Shown here: in pieces, positions 12,909 through 18,336 of the stretch | Layout of the letters: each line of letters opens with the position of its first letter | Numbering within the stretch: the stretch's first letter is position 1 | Source of the DNA: a virus | DNA: 21,099 nt | Reading direction: 5' to 3' (one strand) | Virus record (IMG/VR): IMGVR_UViG_3300025778_000092 | Coordinates: 1-21,099 of that record | Notes under the pieces: model-generated | Databases searched by the model: none | What the model was told of the DNA's origin: nothing | What the model saw: only the letters and a program-made list of their open reading frames with translations | Program-made: the position numbers and the translations under genes

Positions 12909-14901
12909 TACGGGGGGGATGCCTGCGTTCCTTTTAAAGAGAATAGAATCACTTATAGATGTAAAGAACATAGAGTTATATGTAGTAGAGTATCAGTGCT
13001 ATAGTTTAGACTATGTGGTACAGAGAGATAAGATTAAAAGTTTACTAAAAGAGAACTTTACTACCCTATATGAAAACAAGATGGAATTGTTTGATGTGAT
13101 AGATAAGTTTAAGCCAGACATTATCCATGTAGATGATATGGTTGAAAGACTAGACAGAGAGATGGTCAAAAGGATTTATAGCAACGATAGAACATATAGA
13201 ATAGTAGAGACCTTCCATGGGGTTGATTGTTTACCACAGGATAAAATATTTAAGTCAGACCTATACCTATATTGTACTCCTTATCATATAGATGTTTTTA
13301 AGGCAGATAATTACAAGGTCATAGAATATCCTATAGACAAACAAGAGATTAATGCAGAAAGAACGGGCAACCATGTCCTTAATGTTGGGTTGTGGACTCC
13401 AGGGAAAAATCAAGCTGAGGGTATAGAGATTGCTCGCAAGTATCCTAATTTTATATTTCATTTCGTAGGTAACCAAGCTGGTAACTTTAAAGACTATTGG
13501 GAACCACTTATGAAAGATTTACCCAAGAATGTTAAGGTATGGGGAGAGAGAAAAGATGTAGATAATTTTATGAGAATGGCTGATATATTCATGTTCAACT
13601 CTACTTGGGAATGTAACCCATTAGTCTTGAGAGAGGCAATCAGCTATAACCTACCAATCATAGCCCACAATCTTCCTCAGTATGGAGATATGTTTACTGA
13701 CTATATTCAGCCTATAGATACAGACCTAAATACAATTAAGGCTAACTATGTAACACCAGCTGACAATACTACCCCTCACTTTGCTACAAAGCATTATATT
13801 GCCTATAGAAATTTATTGTGCGACCCTATCGTTCAGCAAGAGGTTTCTATTACCCAATACTTTGTTGGTCAGCCATACCTTGAAATTAATTGTGCTGTTG
13901 AGGAGGATTTTTTAGTTCAATTTTTAGACGAAAATGGTAGTATTACTTACGAAAATACAATAAAATCAAACACATGGGTTAAGCTGAATAGACAATGGTT
14001 TACTAAATGGAGAACCTTGGTTTATTGTAGGGGGGCAGTAATATATGACAACATATTAAATCTTGAGGGCAAGAAAGTTATGATAGTAATTGATAGCGAT
14101 TCCTTGGGGGATAATCTTGCTTGGGTGCCGTATTGCCTAGAGTTTCAAAATAAACATAATTGCAAGGTCATTGTGGTTACGAATAGAGAGGACTTATTTG
14201 ATTACCCTGAATTAGAGTTTGTTAAAAGAGGAGTCTTAGTAGAGAATATTTATGCTCAATATAATATTGGATGGCACTATGACTCGGATAGAGAGCCTGA
14301 GTTATGCAACACCATTCCTTTACAGAAGGCTGCTACAAATATATTAGGATTAGAGTTTAAGGAGATAAGACCTGTACTTAAATACGAGGCAGGAGAACAT
14401 CCTTTTAACGGAGAGAAGTATGTAACGATTGCAACCAACTCTACCTCTGGATGTAAGTTTTGGACTAAAGAAGGGTGGCAAGAATTAATCTACATACTAA
14501 TAGGTAAGGGATATAAGGTTATTAATGTTTCATTAGAAAATAATCCTTTTGAGGGAGCTGAACAAATAATCAATCATGATATTAAGGAGACTATGAAGCT
14601 GATACATTATAGCGAATTCTTTATAGGATTGGGGTCGGGGGTCAGCTGGCTCGCATATTCTCTTAAAAAGAAAGTAATTATGATTGCCAACTTCTCAGAG
14701 GACAATCATGAGTTTACCTTTGACACCATAAGGGTAACAAACAAATCAGTATGCCACGGATGTTGGAATAATAAGAACTTTAAATTTGACCGTGGAGACT
14801 GGGAATGGTGCCCCGTATGGAAAGGATATGATAGACAATTTGAATGTCAGAAATCAATAACAGCTAAAATGGTTATGGATAAATTACAAGCAAGTAATTG
14901 A
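12877..14901 (+). CDS. Fused glycosyltransferase: GT4-like plus BAHT (autotransporter heptosyltransferase)-like domain
   Basis: The 674-aa protein combines two enzymes. Residues 1-~300 are a GT-B transferase with a Gly-rich N-terminal loop (STGGMPAFLL), THGVD-like TFHGVD, and a C-terminal E-x(7)-E-like FNSTWECNPLVLREAI. A beta-rich linker (~310-395) follows. Residues ~396-674 resemble the GT9-type BAHT/TibC enzymes that attach heptose to Ser of autotransporter adhesins: IDSDSLGDNLAW, then FFIGLGSGVSWLAYSL, then a C-terminal four-cysteine finger (C626, C629, C645, C657: CHGCW ... WCP ... FEC) that binds iron in the characterised family members. It overlaps the upstream transferase and ends inside the 3' end of a tail gene on the other strand. 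The family is well supported; the phage substrate is inferred. Confidence 0.8.
   Translation: MKILYLPSHTSTGGMPAFLLKRIESLIDVKNIELYVVEYQCYSLDYVVQRDKIKSLLKENFTTLYENKMELFDVIDKFKPDIIHVDDMVERLDREMVKRIYSNDRTYRIVETFHGVDCLPQDKIFKSDLYLYCTPYHIDVFKADNYKVIEYPIDKQEINAERTGNHVLNVGLWTPGKNQAEGIEIARKYPNFIFHFVGNQAGNFKDYWEPLMKDLPKNVKVWGERKDVDNFMRMADIFMFNSTWECNPLVLREAISYNLPIIAHNLPQYGDMFTDYIQPIDTDLNTIKANYVTPADNTTPHFATKHYIAYRNLLCDPIVQQEVSITQYFVGQPYLEINCAVEEDFLVQFLDENGSITYENTIKSNTWVKLNRQWFTKWRTLVYCRGAVIYDNILNLEGKKVMIVIDSDSLGDNLAWVPYCLEFQNKHNCKVIVVTNREDLFDYPELEFVKRGVLVENIYAQYNIGWHYDSDREPELCNTIPLQKAATNILGLEFKEIRPVLKYEAGEHPFNGEKYVTIATNSTSGCKFWTKEGWQELIYILIGKGYKVINVSLENNPFEGAEQIINHDIKETMKLIHYSEFFIGLGSGVSWLAYSLKKKVIMIANFSEDNHEFTFDTIRVTNKSVCHGCWNNKNFKFDRGDWEWCPVWKGYDRQFECQKSITAKMVMDKLQASN
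12912..12918 (+). repeat. G7 homopolymer tract near the start of the GT4-BAHT gene
   Basis: A run of seven G bases spans codons 12-14 of the fused glycosyltransferase (Thr-Gly-Gly), four bases after the stop of the upstream gene. G runs are rare in this AT-rich sequence. The tract encodes part of the Gly-rich loop, so a slip would shift the frame within the active-site loop. Confidence 0.9.
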
Positions 14902-15645
14902 TGCATTGTTCCCTGAAGAACCTGTATAAGAGCCTCTAGTTATACTATAGGTATAAGTTCCTGCACTAAGTGGTATATCTGTATTTTTAGTTTGGAATGC
15001 TGTACAACTTAAGAAGTAAGAGCCCACTCCTGTAATATTTAAGGTACCACTGAATGTATTACCTAAAGACCCACCACCAAAGCAGCTAAATCTAACCGAC
15101 TTGGTTCCTGTAATGTATATTGTTCCTGAAGCACCTGAGGTTGTAGAATTGATTACCTTAGTACCACTAATACTACAAGAAGCACAACCAGTTAAATTAT
15201 ATACACCACCTGAATTCAGCTGAAAACTATATCCTCCTAGGTTAAACCAACCGCCATCTGATACCAATTGGGTTCCTGAGTTGTCATAAAACAAATATGT
15301 TCCATTATTAAATGTACCATAATAATAAGCAGTTATACTGCTCATTCCTGATAAACTACAAGCTGATGCCGAATCTCCAACACCTGTTATTACAACAGGA
15401 TTAGCGCTTGTATTGATTCCATAATAATACAATGTATCGCTATTAGGTATTGAACCAACTATGTCTTGATACATAACACATTGGTTATTGGCATAGTTTC
15501 TTAAATTACCACTATTGTTTGCATAATAATAAGTATTGATAAAACTTTTAGTAGCTATACGAGTGCCAGTAGGAGCTGTTGTCTTTGCAGTCAACCCCAT
15601 TGTGGTTAAGTCGTTATATGTAACTAAATAGTTATTGGTTTTCAT
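14884..15645 (-). CDS. Tail fibre/adhesin-like protein with several Cys
   Basis: The 253-aa protein is rich in Ser, Thr, Gly, Asn and Tyr and predicted to be mostly beta. It lacks a signal peptide, as expected for a virion protein. Cys occur in pairs or singly (GCASCS, RFSCFGG, FLSCTAF, SITCL), unusual for a tail fibre and suggestive of disulfides or metal sites after release. Its ATG overlaps the stop of the collagen-like fibre gene by one base (TAATG), so the two are probably co-translated. Its 3' end overlaps the convergent glycosyltransferase gene by 18 bases. The tail assignment comes from composition and neighbours, and no receptor-binding domain is recognised. Confidence 0.6.
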   Translation of the reverse strand: MKTNNYLVTYNDLTTMGLTAKTTAPTGTRIATKSFINTYYYANNSGNLRNYANNQCVMYQDIVGSIPNSDTLYYYGINTSANPVVITGVGDSASACSLSGMSSITAYYYGTFNNGTYLFYDNSGTQLVSDGGWFNLGGYSFQLNSGGVYNLTGCASCSISGTKVINSTTSGASGTIYITGTKSVRFSCFGGGSLGNTFSGTLNITGVGSYFLSCTAFQTKNTDIPLSAGTYTYSITRGSYTGSSGNNASITCL

Positions 15646-17501
15646 TACTTAATTTTAGCCTCTAGTTCAGCAATTCTTTTTTCTAGCTGAGCTATTTTCC
15701 AACTATGAACTTGATTATAATCTACCTTTAAAAATCCTTCTCCATCATCGCCAACTGCATCTGGTAAAAATTGTTTTACATCTTGTGCTATATAACCCCA
15801 ATGTAATTTAGTATCTCTTTTATCTATCCAAGTAAAGGAAATTGTTTTTATGTCATTTGATAAAATCATATCAACAACATCCTTCAATCTAATATCTGAA
15901 CTTTCGTAGTAAGAATTAGCAGTAATATTACCACTACCATCTATTGTGGCATTTGATACACTATAGGCTGAATTGCTAGAACCATTACTCAATACTATTG
16001 CTGTATTGTAGGCAGGAGATATTGAGCTAAATCCTACTCCTGATGTTCCGTTACCACCATTCACTCCTGAAGTACCGCTAACTCCGCTTGTTCCACTAGC
16101 CCCATTAACCCCACTTGTTCCGTTGGCTCCGTTTACTCCACTAGTCCCATTAGCTCCATTGACCCCCGATGTACCTGATACTCCACTAGTACCGCTTACC
16201 CCACTTGTACCTGATGCACCATTTACGCCACTCGTTCCACTTACCCCTGACGTTCCACTAGCACCATTAACTCCTGACGTACCACTTACTCCTGAGGTTC
16301 CGTTTACGCCACTTGTTCCGTTTACCCCACTCGTACCGCTTACTCCTGATGTACCTGAAGTACCACTCACCCCACTTGTCCCTGATACTCCGCTAGTTCC
16401 TGATACACCGCTTGTACCACTTACTCCGCTAGTTCCATTTATAGCACTAGTACCACTTGTTCCTGATACACCACTTGTCCCGCTAGTACCTGTAGTCCCA
16501 CTTGTAGCTGATGTTCCCGAGGTGCCGTTAAATCCACTTGTTCCATTTATTCCTGATGTACCACTAACACCTGATGTACCACTAACACCTGATGTCCCTG
16601 AGGTTGCTGATGTACCACTTGTTCCATTGATACCGCTTGTTCCGCTTGTTCCGTTCACGCCTGAGGTACCATTACCCCCTGCAGCACCTGCAAGGTTTAA
16701 AGACCATGTGCTATATGTCCCTGTACCTACATTAGAGGCAGAAAGAACCGTCATAGCCCCTGTACTTGCATTATAAGAAGATATAGTAGCTGTAAAGTAA
16801 TGAGTTGCATCGTAAGCTATAATAACTGACTGAGCAACCGTATAAGATAATCCTGTTAGGGTGGTTAAATTAACAACCGTGCTAGGAGAGGTTGGTATTG
16901 TTATAGCTGATGTAGAGGTAGAGGTATAATAAGATGATGAGCCAGAGGAGCCGCTTGTTCCTGCAGTTCCAGAGGTTGCGCTTGTCCCTGATGTTCCTGA
17001 TACCCCATTTAATCCTGAGGTTCCGCTTGTTCCGCAAGAACCTGATGACCCAGAGGTCCCTGAGGTGCCACTAGTCCCTGTCGTTCCACTTGTTCCTGTC
17101 GTACCACTAGAGCCACTCGTTCCTGTAGTCCCACTTGTTCCAGAAGTCCCTGTTGTTCCACTAGAGCCTGATGTTCCTGTCGTACCACTAGTCCCTGAGG
17201 TACCCGTTGTCCCACTTGTACCTGTTGTTCCTGAGCTTCCACTAGTACCGCTAGTAGCTGATGTACCTGAGCTTCCTGAGGTACCTGATGAGCCTGATGT
17301 TCCCGTGGTTCCTGAAGAACCATATTGTGGGATATTTAATGTATTATTTGCAAATGTAGCAGGTCCATTTACTCCTGTTGTTGTTACGCTTATTGGTAGC
17401 TGATAATCTGCCCCTGCAACGGCAGCAGAAAATCCACTAGTACCAGATTTAACAATCCCTGAGACATTAGGTATTTCACTTAAATTTGAATTCTTACTCA
17501 T
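15645..17501 (-). CDS. Collagen-like tail fibre with S74 intramolecular chaperone
   Basis: The 618-aa fibre starts with a short phage-type attachment region (residues 1-60, [15 protein letters not shown]...LNIPQYG). Two long collagen-like Gly-X-Y blocks follow (~61-189 and ~276-490, mainly GTS, GVS, GTT and GVN triplets), separated by a beta-rich domain (~190-275). The C-terminus (~531-618) is a peptidase S74 chaperone: [10 protein letters not shown] with the predicted Ser535-Asp536 self-cleavage site, [15 protein letters not shown], and a final coiled coil ([18 protein letters not shown]). The family trimerises fibres and then cuts itself off. Thr/Ser in X and Y positions could be glycosylated. 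A perfect TAnnTTTG element lies four bases before its start. Confidence 0.85.
   Translation of the reverse strand: MSKNSNLSEIPNVSGIVKSGTSGFSAAVAGADYQLPISVTTTGVNGPATFANNTLNIPQYGSSGTTGTSGSSGTSGSSGTSATSGTSGSSGTTGTSGTTGTSGTSGTTGTSGSSGTTGTSGTSGTTGTSGSSGTTGTSGTTGTSGTSGTSGSSGSCGTSGTSGLNGVSGTSGTSATSGTAGTSGSSGSSSYYTSTSTSAITIPTSPSTVVNLTTLTGLSYTVAQSVIIAYDATHYFTATISSYNASTGAMTVLSASNVGTGTYSTWSLNLAGAAGGNGTSGVNGTSGTSGINGTSGTSATSGTSGVSGTSGVSGTSGINGTSGFNGTSGTSATSGTTGTSGTSGVSGTSGTSAINGTSGVSGTSGVSGTSGVSGTSGVSGTSGTSGVSGTSGVNGTSGVNGTSGVSGTSGVNGASGTSGVSGTSGVNGASGTSGVSGTSGVSGTSGVNGANGTSGVNGANGTSGVNGASGTSGVSGTSGVNGGNGTSGVGFSSISPAYNTAIVLSNGSSNSAYSVSNATIDGSGNITANSYYESSDIRLKDVVDMILSNDIKTISFTWIDKRDTKLHWGYIAQDVKQFLPDAVGDDGEGFLKVDYNQVHSWKIAQLEKRIAELEAKIK
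16034..16676 (-). repeat. Gly-X-Y triplet repeats, membrane-distal block
   Basis: This segment encodes about 215 residues of near-continuous Gly-X-Y triplets (GTS, GVS, GVN, INGTSG, NGASG variants) of the collagen-like fibre. The amino-acid repeat is strong, but codons vary in the third base. The opposite strand reads as a long Pro-rich open frame, which is only a by-product of the repeat. Confidence 0.85.
16935..17321 (-). repeat. Gly-X-Y triplet repeats, proximal block
   Basis: This is the first collagen-like block, dominated by GTS, GTT and GSS triplets, about 129 residues. A single Cys (GSCGTSG, near residue 156) could cross-link chains. Repeat number is likely to vary between related phages. 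Confidence 0.85.
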
Positions 17502-17505
17502 GCTA

Positions 17506-17513
17506 CAAATATA
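17506..17513 (-). promoter_or_regulatory. Candidate -7 promoter element of the collagen-like fibre gene (TATATTTG)
   Basis: On the minus strand TATATTTG is a perfect TAnnTTTG match, four bases before the ATG at 17501. A TTG triplet lies 24 bases upstream of the element, longer than the usual spacing. Confidence 0.5.
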
Positions 17514-17517
17514 CTAT

Positions 17518-17766
17518 TTAATCTATAATCGTTACCCCAACATGACTTGCTACTAATTGGTCAATATATTTATTGCTTTGCCCCCAAGATGCAAATTCTT
17601 CATCGCTTAGGTTATAATTTCCATTTGCTAAACTTTTACCTTCCTCTGTTTGTATTTCGTAATAAGTTCCACAATTAGTTGCGTTGGTTTCAAAGGGTAA
17701 TACTCTTACCATTAGTTGTGTTGCTTCCCCTAATATTGGGAATTGAATTGGTTGAATTTTTGCCAT
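17518..17766 (-). CDS. Small structural-type hypothetical protein
   Basis: The 82-aa protein alternates beta strands (IQPIQFPILGEATQLMVRVLPF, CGTYYEIQTEEGKSLANGNYNL) with an acidic segment (SDEEFASWGQSNKYIDQLV). It has no signal peptide or membrane helix. It lies between the collagen-like fibre and the homing endonuclease, in the tail gene block on the same strand, so it is probably a minor virion or assembly protein. No family is recognised and the function is unknown. Confidence 0.6.
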   Translation of the reverse strand: MAKIQPIQFPILGEATQLMVRVLPFETNATNCGTYYEIQTEEGKSLANGNYNLSDEEFASWGQSNKYIDQLVASHVGVTIID

Positions 17767-17776
17767 ATTTTTATTT

Positions 17777-18334
17777 TTATAATTTTACTATATTATTTGA
17801 ATAATTTAAAAAAATATCAACTTCTGCTGCATATAAAAATTTATATCCTTTTGCATTATATTTGCCTCTATTTTTACAAGATTTTTGAACATCTTTAGGA
17901 CATAATTTTAATATTTTTTCCGCATCTCTCATTGAATTAAATTTTCCTAACAAATCCATTTGTCGGCTAAACACATAAACAGGTTTTGTTCTTCCAATTA
18001 AAAATTGATATTTAGACATTTTTTGCTTAGACTCTTCTGGTAATTTTACACCTAATCTTGACCTACCCTCTTTGCACATATTACAACATAATTCATTATC
18101 AATATTTTTGATAATAAAATCAGATTCTATTTTATTTAATTCTTCTTTTTTGCATTCTGCAATTATTTCAAAATTAAATTCTTCATACTTATTCCAACAA
18201 TGCTGAAATCTTGGATTAGTATGTTTCCCTTTTTGAGCTTCCTTAATGTGTTGACGTTCTCTTCTTTTTAAATCAATTGCTTGACCAAAGTAGTAAACCC
18301 CATTTGGGAATGTTATTTTATATATTCCTGTCAT
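17777..18334 (-). CDS. GIY-YIG homing endonuclease with NUMOD3 and NUMOD1-like motifs
   Basis: The 185-aa protein begins MTGIYKITF. The GIY motif is at 3-5 and the YIG counterpart YFG at 15-17 (GVYYFGQ). A catalytic Arg lies in LKRRERQH (24 or 25), and E70 lies in LNKIESDF. DNA-recognition motifs follow: a NUMOD3-like SRLGVKLPEESKQKMS (~92-107) and a NUMOD1/IENR1-like segment (~120-168, VYVFSRQMDLLGKFNSMRDAEKI...KGYKFLY). I chose the ATG at 18334, two bases after the stop of the long tail gene; an upstream ATG at 18361 would overlap that gene. It is a free-standing mobile gene and probably targets an endonuclease-free tail region. It is notably AT-rich relative to its neighbours. Confidence 0.85.
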   Translation of the reverse strand: MTGIYKITFPNGVYYFGQAIDLKRRERQHIKEAQKGKHTNPRFQHCWNKYEEFNFEIIAECKKEELNKIESDFIIKNIDNELCCNMCKEGRSRLGVKLPEESKQKMSKYQFLIGRTKPVYVFSRQMDLLGKFNSMRDAEKILKLCPKDVQKSCKNRGKYNAKGYKFLYAAEVDIFLNYSNNIVKL

Positions 18335-18336
18335 AA

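Noticed and set aside
16034-17321. CRISPR array or DNA-level tandem repeat in the fibre gene
   Set aside because: The periodicity is nine bases from Gly-X-Y codons with variable third bases; there are no spacers or palindromic repeats.
17009-17323. Gln/Val-rich open frame on the - strand within the collagen-like gene
   Set aside because: It is an out-of-frame reading of the same repeat.
16123-17403. Long Pro/Val/Leu-rich open frames on the + strand opposite the collagen-like fibre
   Set aside because: They are reverse-complement readings of the Gly-X-Y triplet repeat, with low complexity and no start context.
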